A DNA stretch of 64,000 bases from positions 2,848,501 through 2,912,500 of the forward strand of contig NZ_CP046566.1 of the NCBI RefSeq assembly GCF_009740285.1, in the 5' to 3' direction. Positions within the stretch are counted from its first letter, which is position 1; every line of letters begins with the position of its first letter. Shown here in pieces: positions 54,676 to 63,554 of this stretch. Origin of the DNA: Phnomibacter ginsenosidimutans. GTDB lineage: Bacteria; Bacteroidota; Bacteroidia; Chitinophagales; Chitinophagaceae. The notes beneath the pieces are model-generated. The model saw only the letters and a program-made list of their open reading frames with translations, was not told where the DNA came from and did not search any database. The position numbers and the translations under genes were made by a program.

Positions 54676-55899
54676 TGAATAAGAACGATGCACAGCAATG
54701 CGGGCTGTTTTGATTCGTTGTGTTTCCACATCTGTCCAAGCCACATACACAAAACCATTGCTGTAGCAAAGCTGCGGAAAACCACCGGCTCTTTTGGCCG
54801 ATGTAACAGCCACTGTTTTTACGGCACTGATTTCTCCAGCAGTACTCACTGTTCTCATCTGGATTTTTTCATTGTCCATCCAGCTTACGATGGCTGTGTT
54901 TTCATTTATCCAATCAATGTCTACCCGGCCAATAGTTGCCCCTTCGTCTATACGAATGCCTTTCCCGAAGTTGATACCGCCATCTGCAGAAAAAACAACC
55001 TGCACTGAGGCTGAATCATTGGGTGATGAAAACAACACTGCAGCAATGCGTTGACCGTTAGCTGCCATTCGTGGTCCGTTTACCGGGCAGCCAGGCATTA
55101 CCCAATTTTGCAGCAACACATTCTTTGGCTCAGTCCAACTGTTGTTCATCCACTTCACTACACTCATATCACGTACTTCTCTTTCAGATCGATCTCGGTA
55201 CACCACCACCGGACCATCATTAGTAATAGCAGCCGTAGTTTGACAACAATCGCAGGTGCGGCTGTCCAGCTCCCATTCTTGTTGAACCTTGCCAGTGTAG
55301 CCCAACGTAGCAGCCCGCAAGCTCATGGCACCTGCATGCCCTTCATGCCCCGCAGGCATATTGTGGCCTGCAGTAGCATTGCGACCATCGAGCCAGCTGG
55401 CAAAAAAACCTTGCTGATAAGGCAGGAGGCTCACAAAGCCATGCTCGGCGTGTATGCCATCCTGATGCAGCAAACCCGCATGCTCCCAGCTTTTGCCGGC
55501 ATCGGCACTACTGGCCAAATGAATATCGTAGGTAAATTTTCCGGTATCGCTTTTTACAAGATAGCTGGCCAGCATACGGCCACTATCGGCCACGGCCATG
55601 GTTGGGTAATCAGCCCAATTAACAAACCAATACTTGCCGGCTGCAATCAGCGATGGTTTTGTCCATGCATTGTTTTGCAATGAAGCAAAATACAAGGCGG
55701 CACTATCGCCTTGCTGCCACTGATAGCTCAGGTATACTGAACCATCGGGTGCTTTTACAAGCGAAGGCGTTTGGTATTTACCGCTATCGGTTTGCTGTAA
55801 TGTAAGGTACGTTACTTCTTCAGCCAGCCTGATAGCAGGTTGCTGGCATGCAGTTGTAAAAAGTAAAACAGCAATGAAAAAAAAGCAGAAAGATTTCAT
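54664..55899 (-). CDS. Beta-propeller (BNR/sialidase-like) lipoprotein with CxCC motif and His/Met-rich loop
   Basis: A 411-residue protein from ATG 55899. A signal with lipobox TTAC (Cys18) leads into repeated beta-propeller blades with Asp-box-like turns (SADAGKSWEH, SADGGINFGKG). A loop of His, Met and Gly (AGHNMPAGHEGHAGAM, 177-192) is followed by CDCC (216-219) and a further Cys in MPGCPVNGP. The catalytic Tyr/Glu/Arg set of true sialidases could not be confirmed. The Cys and His cluster hints at metal binding. Known in Bacteroidota under the name exo-alpha-sialidase by similarity only. Role uncertain. Confidence 0.7.
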   Translation of the reverse strand: MKSFCFFFIAVLLFTTACQQPAIRLAEEVTYLTLQQTDSGKYQTPSLVKAPDGSVYLSYQWQQGDSAALYFASLQNNAWTKPSLIAAGKYWFVNWADYPTMAVADSGRMLASYLVKSDTGKFTYDIHLASSADAGKSWEHAGLLHQDGIHAEHGFVSLLPYQQGFFASWLDGRNATAGHNMPAGHEGHAGAMSLRAATLGYTGKVQQEWELDSRTCDCCQTTAAITNDGPVVVYRDRSEREVRDMSVVKWMNNSWTEPKNVLLQNWVMPGCPVNGPRMAANGQRIAAVLFSSPNDSASVQVVFSADGGINFGKGIRIDEGATIGRVDIDWINENTAIVSWMDNEKIQMRTVSTAGEISAVKTVAVTSAKRAGGFPQLCYSNGFVYVAWTDVETQRIKTARIAVHRSYSLQP

Positions 55900-55986
55900 G
55901 TTGGGTGCATCAATGGAAGCGGGAAGATACAAATAGCAGTACATGCTACAGCCCATCAACTATCAATCACCAACTATCAATTATGT

Positions 55987-56759
55987 TTACCAGCTGCCGC
56001 CGGCACCACCGCCGCCAAAGCTACCGCCACCAAAACCACCGAAGCCGCCGCCACCGCCGCCGCTCCAGCCACCGCCTCCCGAGCTGCCACCGCTACCACC
56101 AGGAAACCAGAAAATGGGGGGATAGTATCGCGATAACCACGACGACTGGCCATGCCACCACCGCCACCGCCACGGGAGCTGAGAATGAAAATAACCACAA
56201 TAAAAATGATGACGAATACGACGGCACTGCCTCCGCCTTTGCCTTTTTTCTTGTAACCGGCAGGAGCTTTGTATTCTCCCTGCGAGGCTTTAATAATAGC
56301 ATCTGTAGCTTCATCAATACCCCTGTAATAATTGTCTTGCTTAAAGTTGGGGATGATTTCGTTTTCTACAATTTGCTTGCAGGTAATGTCGGGCAGAGCA
56401 CCTTCCAAGCCATAGCCGGGTGCAATGAATACTTTGCGATTGCCTTCTTCAATGCTTATCAGCAATACAACGCCGTTGTTCGTTTTCTTGTTGCCCACTT
56501 TCCATTGGCGGCCCAGCTCAGTAGCATATTCTACAGGTTCGTAACCACCCAGTGAGTTCACAATCACCACGGCTATTTGTATCGAAGTAGAATCATCATA
56601 AGCCACCAGCTTTTGTTCCAGGTGTGCTATCTGATCGGGCTGCAGCACTTTACCCGTGAGGTCGTTGACCAACCTTGGCGGGTTGGGTGCCTTTGGGATG
56701 GGCTGAGCTTGCAACAGCCCCATGCAGCAAATCAGTACAATGGAAAGAAAGTATCTCAT
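55987..56759 (-). CDS. TPM-domain protein with Gly-rich tail, frame broken by one base
   Basis: A signal peptide (residues 1-18) is followed by the TPM domain (VNDLTGKVLQPDQIAHLEQK, VGNKKTNNGVVLLISIEEG, IAPGYGLEGALPDITCKQI) and a membrane helix (AVVFVIIFIVVIFILS). The frame then leaves the expected Gly/Ser-rich tail at a six-base G run (56116-56121). With seven bases it reads FPGGSGGSSGGGGWSGG and ends GGAGGSW at 55987, about 257 residues. That tail is typical of TPM proteins. The family is linked to photosystem II repair in plants, but its bacterial role is undefined. Third gene of the LemA-TPM-TPM operon. Confidence 0.83.
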
Positions 56760-56789
56760 GATGAAAGTAGCCGGTGCTTTGCCCGATGA

Positions 56790-57257
56790 TTATTTGCCAA
56801 ACACAATATCGTCGGGCAGTTCGTTTTTATCGCCTTTCTGATCGTAAGGAAAATAAGTTTGCAACGCTTCGCCTATATCATAAATAACGGTTACCAAACC
56901 ATCTACATAATCTTGTTTGGCAAAGCTGGCCAGCATTTTGCCGGCTTCTGTATTCCAGTAGTCAGCGCCCATTTCGCGGTAAATGCCTTCATCGGCAAAA
57001 ATGGCAAACTGACGGTCTTTAAATGCGACATACACCAACACGCCATTGCGCTGATGGGTATGATCCATTTGCAAACCGAAAAAAACTTCTGCAGCCCGGT
57101 CGATGGGATTGACGAAGCGGCAACGGGATTCGAAGAACACCCGCACTTCGCCACTGGTGCGCATTTCAGCAGCTCTAATGGCATCTATGATGCGTTCATT
57201 ATCGCTATGCGAAATGTACCGGGCTGCAGAAGAAGTAGAACGTCGGAAAAATGACAC
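56790..57257 (-). CDS. TPM-domain protein without membrane tail
   Basis: A 155-residue protein. The start is a GTG at 57257, ten bases after the LemA stop; no suitable ATG lies nearby. It contains one TPM-like domain (IIDAIRAAEMRTSGEVRVFF, RNGVLVYVAFKDRQFAIFAD, YFPYDQKGDKNELPDDIVFG) and lacks a signal and membrane helix. It is the short, second TPM protein that usually goes with LemA. Cytoplasmic location is likely unless it is anchored by partners. Confidence 0.85.
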   Translation of the reverse strand: MSFFRRSTSSAARYISHSDNERIIDAIRAAEMRTSGEVRVFFESRCRFVNPIDRAAEVFFGLQMDHTHQRNGVLVYVAFKDRQFAIFADEGIYREMGADYWNTEAGKMLASFAKQDYVDGLVTVIYDIGEALQTYFPYDQKGDKNELPDDIVFGK

Positions 57258-57267
57258 GCTGCTGAGT

Positions 57268-57858
57268 TTAGAATTTTACATCAGGTGCACGTTCGCTACC
57301 CGGATCGGCTTTGAAACCTTCTTTTACACTAAAGCCAAACATGTTAGCCAAAATGTTCATCGGAAACTTACGAGCCTTGGTATTGTATTCCTGTACCGCA
57401 GCGTTGAAATCGTTGCGGGCTACTTTAATGCGGTTTTCTGTGCCTTCGAGCTGTGCCTGCAAATCGCGGAAGTTCTGGTTGGCTTTCAGGTCGGGGTAGT
57501 TTTCCACCACAGCCAGCAAGCGACCAATGCCAGAAGAAATCTGTGTTTGAGCAGCCTGGAATTGCGCCAGTTTTTCAGGCGTCAAATCATCGGCATTAAC
57601 ATTTACAGAAGTGGCTTTTGCACGGGCTTCCATCAGCTTGGTGAGTGTTTCCTGCTCAAAGTTGGCCGCACCTTTTACAGTGTTCACCAAATTCGGAATC
57701 AGGTCGGCACGACGTTGGTAATCACTTTGTACGTTGTTCCATGCTTTCTTCACGTTTTCATCCTGCGTTACCAAACCGTTGTAACCGCTGCAGGCGCAGC
57801 CGCCAAATACCAGCAAAGCACCGAGTATTACAATGAGTGAAAGATTTTTGGATTTCAT
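57268..57858 (-). CDS. LemA family protein
   Basis: A 196-residue protein with an N-terminal segment that ends in a lipobox-like FGGCACSG. The LemA helical bundle follows: NVKKAWNNVQSDYQRRADLI, PNLVNTVKGAANFEQETL, then NFRDLQAQLEGTENRIKVA and FPMNILANMFGF. LemA is a membrane-anchored four-helix protein of unknown function, often next to TPM proteins as here. It heads the three-gene minus-strand operon and is divergent from the SRAP gene. Confidence 0.9.
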   Translation of the reverse strand: MKSKNLSLIVILGALLVFGGCACSGYNGLVTQDENVKKAWNNVQSDYQRRADLIPNLVNTVKGAANFEQETLTKLMEARAKATSVNVNADDLTPEKLAQFQAAQTQISSGIGRLLAVVENYPDLKANQNFRDLQAQLEGTENRIKVARNDFNAAVQEYNTKARKFPMNILANMFGFSVKEGFKADPGSERAPDVKF

Positions 57859-57997
57859 GGGTAATCTGTTTTTTTAGAGAATAAAGATATTGATTGCCCT
57901 TTCCTCCAACGGGAAATTTTATACCAGTCATCCCGTAGATTTACAATCGGCATTTTTACAGGATGTGTTTTTGGACAACCCTTTATTTGTAGCGATT

Positions 57998-58671
57998 ATG
58001 TGTGGCAGATATTCTTTATTCACTCCCCTCCAAGAAGTAGAAATGCAACTGGCTGCCAAAGCGGTGGAATGGGAAAACTTTGAACCCCGCTACAATGCTG
58101 CACCTACGCAGCCCATGCCGGTGATTACCAACGAGTTTCCCGACATTATACAATACTACCGCTGGGGGCTGGTACCCCGCTGGGCAAGCGATGCTGCCAT
58201 GGGTAGCAAAATGATGAATACACGTACTGAAAGCATACAAGAGAAGCCGGCATTCTTTAACATTTTTAAATATAAACGCTGCCTTGTACTGGCCGATGGC
58301 TACTACGAATGGAAGGCAGGTACCGACAGTACAAAAAAACCAACAAACAACCATACCGCTTTCACCTGCCGCACAACGAGCTGCTATTGCTGGCAGGTTT
58401 GTGGGATACCTGGCAAAACGGCTTGCAAACTTTTTCCATCATTACCTGCCCTGCCAATGCAGATGTAGCGCCTTATCATCACCGCATGCCCGTGCTGCTC
58501 ACCCGTAAAGATGGAGCTACCTGGCTCAGCAGCAACAATACCACCGAATTGTTGCAACTGTTAAAACCTGCGCCATCAGGTGTGTTGCAATGCTATCCAA
58601 TTCATACATTGCTCAACCGGGCCAGTTATGACCATCCCGATATTATCACACCCATGCAAATGCTGTTGTAA
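57998..58671 (+). CDS. SRAP protein (SOS-response-associated, YedK/HMCES-like), frame broken by one base
   Basis: ATG 57998 places the catalytic Cys at position 2 (MCGRYS), as needed for the N-terminal Cys that links to abasic DNA. EPRYNAAPTQPMPVI, YRWGLVPRWASD and MMNTRTESIQEKPAF and CLVLADGYYEWK follow the family order. The frame breaks at a seven-base A run (58333-58339); eight would continue as KQPYRFHLPHNELLLLAGLW and YHHRMPVLL with the conserved His, ending at 58671 with about 224 residues. It shields abasic sites in single-stranded DNA. Probably a sequence error. Confidence 0.88.
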
Positions 58672-58703
58672 ACACAGCGTGGCATGAACATAAAAACGAT
58701 TGT

Positions 58704-60104
58704 ATGAAAATAAGCTTCCATGGTGCCACCCGCACCGTTACCGGTTCGAAACATGTAGTGCACCTCAACGATGGCCGCAAACTCTTGCTCGATTGTGGCA
58801 TGTTTCAGGGCATGGGCAAAGAAACCGAACCACTCAATCGCAACTTTGGTTTTGACCCCACCGATATTGATGCCGTTGTTTTGAGTCATGCGCATATCGA
58901 CCACAGCGGGCTCTTGCCCAAGCTGGTACAAGAAGGCTATTTGAAAAGCATACACTGTACTCCGGCCACCAAAGATTTGGCTACCCTGCTGATGGAAGAC
59001 AGCGCCGGCATACAGGCCAACGATATTAAGTTCATCAATAAACGGCGCAAGCAACAAGACAAACCACCACTGGAACCTTTGTATAGTGAAGACGATGCCA
59101 AAGCCGCTTCGGCCCTGCTGATTGAACATCCGTATCAGGAATGGTTTACCGTGATGAAAGATGTGGAGTGTATGTTTACAGATGCCGGCCACATTATTGG
59201 CAGTGCTTGTGTGCACTTGCGCATACAAGAAGATGGTGAAACCAAACACCTCACTTTTAGTGGTGATATTGGCCGCTACCGCGATGCCATTTTGCGCAGC
59301 CCCGAAACATTTCCACAGGCCGATTATATCATTATGGAAAGCACCTATGGCAATAGCTTGCACGATGATGTTTTTTCATCGGTAGATGTATTGCTGAAAT
59401 GGGTGACAGAAACCTGCCTGAAGAAAAAAGGCAAACTGATTATACCTGCATTTAGTGTGGGCCGCACCCAGGAGATTTTATATTTCCTCAACCAGTTGGA
59501 ACTGGAAAAACGCCTGCCACCGGTTGATTATTTTGTAGACAGTCCGCTGAGCAGCGAAGCGACACATGTGGTAAAAAGCCATCCTGAAAACTACAACGAA
59601 ACAGTACAGGAAGTATTGAAAACCGATCGGGATCCATTTAAGTTTAAAGGCTTGCATTTTATAGGCAGTGCCGAAGAAAGCAAGCAGCTCAACTTTCGAC
59701 GTGAACCCTGCGTCATCATTAGTGCCAGCGGCATGGCCGAAGCTGGCAGGGTAAAGCACCACATCAGCAACAACATAGAAAATAGCCGCAATACCATTTT
59801 ACTTGTTGGCTACTGCGAACCGCATTCGCTGGGTGGCCGCTTGAAACATCGCCCCAAAGAAGTAAACATTTTTGGCATGCCACACGAAGTGCATGCCGAA
59901 ATTGGTGAAATGCGCAGCATGAGTGCACACGGCGATTACGACGATATGTTGCAGTGGCTATCGTGTCAGGATACAGCCAAAATACAGCGGCTGTTTTTGG
60001 TGCATGGCGAGTACGATGTGCAATTGCAATTTGCAGAGAGGCTGCGCCGCAAAGGCTTCAAAAACGTAGTGATACCTGAGCAACACAGTGCTCATGTGTT
60101 GTAA
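58704..60104 (+). CDS. MBL-fold/beta-CASP RNA-specificity hydrolase (Ysh1-like)
   Basis: A 466-residue protein with the metal motif SHAHIDHSG (61-69), further ligands in DAGHIIGSA and FSGDIGRY, and the beta-CASP segment (PAFSVGRTQEILYFLNQLE, ISASGMAEAGRVKHH). The C-terminal RMMBL part has MRSMSAHGDYDDML and LVHGE. This is the bacterial form of the CPSF-73/Ysh1-like nuclease group; RNA is the likely substrate. It follows the SRAP gene by 32 bases, and is convergent with the AI-2E-type transporter. Confidence 0.88.
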   Translation: MKISFHGATRTVTGSKHVVHLNDGRKLLLDCGMFQGMGKETEPLNRNFGFDPTDIDAVVLSHAHIDHSGLLPKLVQEGYLKSIHCTPATKDLATLLMEDSAGIQANDIKFINKRRKQQDKPPLEPLYSEDDAKAASALLIEHPYQEWFTVMKDVECMFTDAGHIIGSACVHLRIQEDGETKHLTFSGDIGRYRDAILRSPETFPQADYIIMESTYGNSLHDDVFSSVDVLLKWVTETCLKKKGKLIIPAFSVGRTQEILYFLNQLELEKRLPPVDYFVDSPLSSEATHVVKSHPENYNETVQEVLKTDRDPFKFKGLHFIGSAEESKQLNFRREPCVIISASGMAEAGRVKHHISNNIENSRNTILLVGYCEPHSLGGRLKHRPKEVNIFGMPHEVHAEIGEMRSMSAHGDYDDMLQWLSCQDTAKIQRLFLVHGEYDVQLQFAERLRRKGFKNVVIPEQHSAHVL

Positions 60105-60110
60105 ATAAGA

Positions 60111-61157
60111 TTACCCTTCTTCAGCAGTTTCTTCATCGTGTGGTGTTATAAACTCATCGTAGTAAATGCGTACCAGCATGATGAAGAGACTGATGAGCAG
60201 CGGGCCAAAGATGAGCCCCAAAAATCCAAAGAGATTTAAACCGATAATAACGCCAAATACGGTTATCAATGGGTGAATATCGGCCATGTATTTCTGCAAT
60301 ACAAAGCGGAACACATTATCGCTGCCGCCAATTACCACCAGACCCCAAAAAATAAGCCAGTAACCATTGTTGGTATCACCATTGGCAAAGGTGAGAATGG
60401 TAAGCGGCACCCAGGCCGCCATGGTACCCACAAAAGGTATGACTGAAGCAATGCCTGTAATAACCCCCCACAGCACCGGCTTATCTATACCAAACATGTA
60501 ATAGCCGATCATGGCTACAATACCTTGTACTGCTCCCAACACAGGTATTCCCACCGTATTGCTTACCACTACTTCTCTCACCTCATTCAGCAAGCGGGAA
60601 GTGTTGGTATGCTTGAGTGGCAGATTGCCTCGTACCCAGCGTTCCATCTCACCATTTTTCACCAGCATGAAATAGAGGATGAAATACATGATGAACAAAT
60701 TGGTAAGGGTGTTGAGTGTAGCACTAATCATGGAGCCACCCATGCTGGCAATAGCAGCCGGTATTCTCTTTACCGCATCTGTACTCAAAATATCTAAGTT
60801 GTATTGATCATGCAGGTAATGGTCAATGCTATGCACAGAGGCTTCGAGTTTAGACGTGTCTTGCAGTAAAGGTTTTACAGCATCAATCAACACATTTACC
60901 ACCCATGCCAGCGGAAAAACTATGACCACCAATGACAGCAGCATCATGAGAACAGCCACCAGAATGACGTTCCATTTTTTTTGATACACCAGATAAAACA
61001 ACGGAAGCCGCATAAGCATGTACAAGGCCAATGCCCCCATAAATGCGCCGAGCATAAAGCTCATTTGCTGGTACAACAAAAAGCCCAATCCAATGACAAT
61101 CAGCAACAACAAAATTTGCCGAATGACTTTAGGATGGATTTGATTGGGATGCAGCAT
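60111..61157 (-). CDS. AI-2E family transporter (PerM/YdiK-like)
   Basis: A 348-residue inner-membrane protein from ATG 61157. It has about seven or eight membrane segments with the family layout: two near the start (IRQILLLLIVIGLGFLLYQ, FMLGAFMGALALYMLM), a soluble loop of about 70 residues, then GIPVLGAVQGIVAMIGYYMF, ITGIASVIPFVGTMAAWVP and the final GLNLFGFLGLIFGPLLISL. The family was named for autoinducer-2 export but most members have unknown cargo. It is divergent from a cupin gene. Confidence 0.87.
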   Translation of the reverse strand: MLHPNQIHPKVIRQILLLLIVIGLGFLLYQQMSFMLGAFMGALALYMLMRLPLFYLVYQKKWNVILVAVLMMLLSLVVIVFPLAWVVNVLIDAVKPLLQDTSKLEASVHSIDHYLHDQYNLDILSTDAVKRIPAAIASMGGSMISATLNTLTNLFIMYFILYFMLVKNGEMERWVRGNLPLKHTNTSRLLNEVREVVVSNTVGIPVLGAVQGIVAMIGYYMFGIDKPVLWGVITGIASVIPFVGTMAAWVPLTILTFANGDTNNGYWLIFWGLVVIGGSDNVFRFVLQKYMADIHPLITVFGVIIGLNLFGFLGLIFGPLLISLFIMLVRIYYDEFITPHDEETAEEG

Positions 61158-61257
61158 ACAGAGGTTTAGCTCAAACCTACACCTTCCGTCAAAAGAAACC
61201 AAAATCAGCGTTTTGTATGGGCAATTCTCTTTTCTTTGTCGCTCATTTCTACACGCT

Positions 61258-61764
61258 ATGAACAACCGTCCTGACATTTTTCAATCTGTCGAAGCGCAAC
61301 TTACCGACGCAGGTTTTACCATCAGCAGTAAAGATTTTGACAGACCGTGGGGTGGCTTTTTTGTCATCAACGAAGCCGAAGCCGACAAGTTTATTGAAAC
61401 CTATTTTCCGGGCTATACCAAAGAGCAATTGATGATTGGCGAAAAGCTGAGTCCCAAATTTTTGGTGGTAGCACCCAATAAAAGATTGAGCTGGCAATAC
61501 CATTTTCGCCGTGCCGAAATCTGGCGTGTGGTGAGTGGTCCGGTGAAAGTGGCCATCAGCGAAACCGATGAAGAAACACCCGGCGACTTTTACCAGGATG
61601 GCGATATTATTGTACTGAAAAAAGGCACCCGTCATCGCCTGATAGGTGCACCTGATAATTACGGTGTGGTGGCTGAGATTTGGCAGCACACCGACCCGCA
61701 GCAACCTAGCGACGAAGATGATATCATTCGTTTGCAAGACGATTTTGGCAGAAGCCCGCTGTAG
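61258..61764 (+). CDS. Cupin-domain protein (mannose-6-phosphate isomerase type II-like)
   Basis: A 168-residue protein from ATG 61258. It resembles the cupin of ManC/ManA-type sugar isomerases: DRPWGGFFVINEAEADKF near the start, then the double-stranded beta helix with LSWQYHFRRAEIWRVVSGP (metal His/Glu region), GDIIVLKKGTRHRLIG and AEIWQH. Similar Bacteroidota proteins are sometimes called phosphoheptose isomerase. The sugar substrate cannot be told. It stands between two unrelated transport and membrane genes. Confidence 0.72.
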   Translation: MNNRPDIFQSVEAQLTDAGFTISSKDFDRPWGGFFVINEAEADKFIETYFPGYTKEQLMIGEKLSPKFLVVAPNKRLSWQYHFRRAEIWRVVSGPVKVAISETDEETPGDFYQDGDIIVLKKGTRHRLIGAPDNYGVVAEIWQHTDPQQPSDEDDIIRLQDDFGRSPL

Positions 61765-61842
61765 TGAAAAAAATTTTTTATTACCGGTGTTTGAGTTGAT
61801 GTTGTGTCCACTTAGATTTGCTTCATCACATCATTTAAACAC

Positions 61843-62310
61843 ATGAACACTATGAGAAAAGCACTACCCCTCTTGATGGCAGCATTTATATTAGTTGCCA
61901 CTACTGCGCAAGCTGCATTTACACCTTATGTGAGCACAGCCCCTACTTACAAAAGCGAGTTGTATGTAAATGAGACCATTGCTCAAACATTTGCCAGCAA
62001 CCTCGAAGGTTTTATGAAACTCACTCCTGCTGAGTATCAAAAAATGACTGGTCAAAAATTGACCCTGAAGGAAAAACTGAAGTTGAAAGCAGCTCAGGCG
62101 CTGCTGAAGAAGCAATTGAAAAAAGCCGATAACAGTAGTATTCCGCAAGTATTGTATATCATTCTTGCAATTATTGGTTTTGGCTGGTTAGCCATGGGCA
62201 TCATGGACAACTGGAAGGGTAACAATTGGTGGATTAATCTGATTCTGACTTTTCTTTTCTGGCTACCAGGTCTTATTCACGCCTTGATAGTTATGAAGAA
62301 CTATTACTAA
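61843..62310 (+). CDS. YqaE/Pmp3-family membrane protein with exported N-terminal part
   Basis: A 155-residue protein (a start three codons later is possible). A signal peptide (LLMAAFILVATTAQA) precedes a charged helical part with EKLKLKAAQALLKKQLKKA. The last 50 residues are a Pmp3/YqaE-like pair of membrane segments (VLYIILAIIGFGWLAMGIMD, WWINLILTFLFWLPGLIHAL). Pure Pmp3 proteins have about 55 residues and affect membrane potential or salt stress; here the tail is fused to an extra domain, a form known in Bacteroidota. Function of the fusion is unknown. Confidence 0.75.
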   Translation: MNTMRKALPLLMAAFILVATTAQAAFTPYVSTAPTYKSELYVNETIAQTFASNLEGFMKLTPAEYQKMTGQKLTLKEKLKLKAAQALLKKQLKKADNSSIPQVLYIILAIIGFGWLAMGIMDNWKGNNWWINLILTFLFWLPGLIHALIVMKNYY

Positions 62311-62335
62311 TAACAAATTCTTTATAACAGACCAT

Positions 62336-62368
62336 AAAAAGGCCATGCATCAACTGCATGGCCTTTTT
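62336..62368. terminator. Bidirectional terminator between the YqaE-like gene and galK
   Basis: AAAAAGGCCATGCA and TGCATGGCCTTTTT form a perfect 14-base stem with a five-base loop (TCAAC). Placed between convergent genes, with T runs on both strands. Confidence 0.9.
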
Positions 62369-62390
62369 ATATTTCTACATTGAATGGACC

Positions 62391-63548
62391 TTACACTATA
62401 CGTCGGGTGCCATCGCCAATGGCTACCCGATGCACCCCCATAGCTACACCAAACTGCTGCTGATATGCAGGTGCAATTGCGGCCAGCAGATGATCTACTT
62501 CGCCGGCCTTTACCAGTGCAATTACGCAACCGCCAAAACCGCCACCCATCATGCGGGCACCAATCACTGCTGGTTGTTGCTGGCAGGCATCCGCTATAAA
62601 ATCAAGCTCTGCACAACTCACTTCATACAATTTGCTCAGCCCATGGTGAGTGCCAAACATGCGCTGCCCAAAAGAGGCAAGATTATTAGCCAGCAAATCA
62701 TCACAGGCCGCTGCCAGTCTTGCATTTTCCTGCACTACGTACAAGCATCGGTTGTACACTTTTTCACCCATGCTGTCTTTGCATTGCTGCAGCATGTCTT
62801 CCGTTACATCTCTAAATGTTTTTACAGATGCGAAATTCGATTGCAGAATACCAAAGCCCGTTTCGCATTCCTTGCGGCGGGTATTGTACTCCGAGCTGGC
62901 CAGCGAATGTTTTACCTGTGTATCGAGCAGTACAATTTCTAAGCCTGCTGCATCAAATGGGAAATATTCATATTCCAGCGAATCACAATCGAGTTTGATA
63001 ACATGACCCGCTTTGCCAAACATGCTGGCAAACTGATCCATGATGCCGCACTTTACACCTACAAATTCATTTTCTGCAGCCTGCGCCATTTGTACCATCT
63101 CCAACTTGCTGTGACCAAAGTTGAAATGCTCATTCAACGCAAAAACTGTGGCACACTCCAACGCTGCCGATGATGATACACCAGCACCCACGGGTACATC
63201 GCCAGCTATCAGCAAATCAATGCCGTTGATGACAGGATGCTGCTTTTGCAACTGCTCTATAACGCCTAATATATAATTAGGCCACTGCAAATCCGAAGCT
63301 TGCAAATGAGCACTCCCGATTGTTTCAAAGGATTGCTGATGACTGGCAGAATACATGCGAATGCTACCAGTAACATTCGGCGCCAGCAACACACAAACTT
63401 TAAACTGAATGGCAGCGGGTAGTACAAATCCATGGTTATAATCGGTATGCTCCCCTATCAAATTTATACGCCCGGGCGATGCTGTAACGACCGTGGGTTG
63501 CTGCTGAAATTTTTCGGCAAACAATTGCCGTAATTGCGCTAATTCCAT
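62391..63548 (-). CDS. galK: Galactokinase
   Basis: A 385-residue GHMP kinase with the galactokinase signature GRINLIGEHTDYN (26-38), the phosphate-binding motif PVGAGVSSSAALE (118-130) and motif 3, MMGGGFGGCVIALV, near the end. ECATVFALNEHF and CGIMDQFASMFGKAGH are also family landmarks. It makes galactose 1-phosphate, the first step of the Leloir pathway. It starts six bases after the xylose isomerase gene and is surely its operon partner; the other Leloir genes are not in the window. Confidence 0.95.
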   Translation of the reverse strand: MELAQLRQLFAEKFQQQPTVVTASPGRINLIGEHTDYNHGFVLPAAIQFKVCVLLAPNVTGSIRMYSASHQQSFETIGSAHLQASDLQWPNYILGVIEQLQKQHPVINGIDLLIAGDVPVGAGVSSSAALECATVFALNEHFNFGHSKLEMVQMAQAAENEFVGVKCGIMDQFASMFGKAGHVIKLDCDSLEYEYFPFDAAGLEIVLLDTQVKHSLASSEYNTRRKECETGFGILQSNFASVKTFRDVTEDMLQQCKDSMGEKVYNRCLYVVQENARLAAACDDLLANNLASFGQRMFGTHHGLSKLYEVSCAELDFIADACQQQPAVIGARMMGGGFGGCVIALVKAGEVDHLLAAIAPAYQQQFGVAMGVHRVAIGDGTRRIV

Positions 63549-63554
63549 AATTCA

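Noticed and set aside
55943-56125. Poly-proline 60-codon frame on the plus strand
   Set aside because: Complement of the Gly-rich TPM tail; the proline run mirrors Gly codons.
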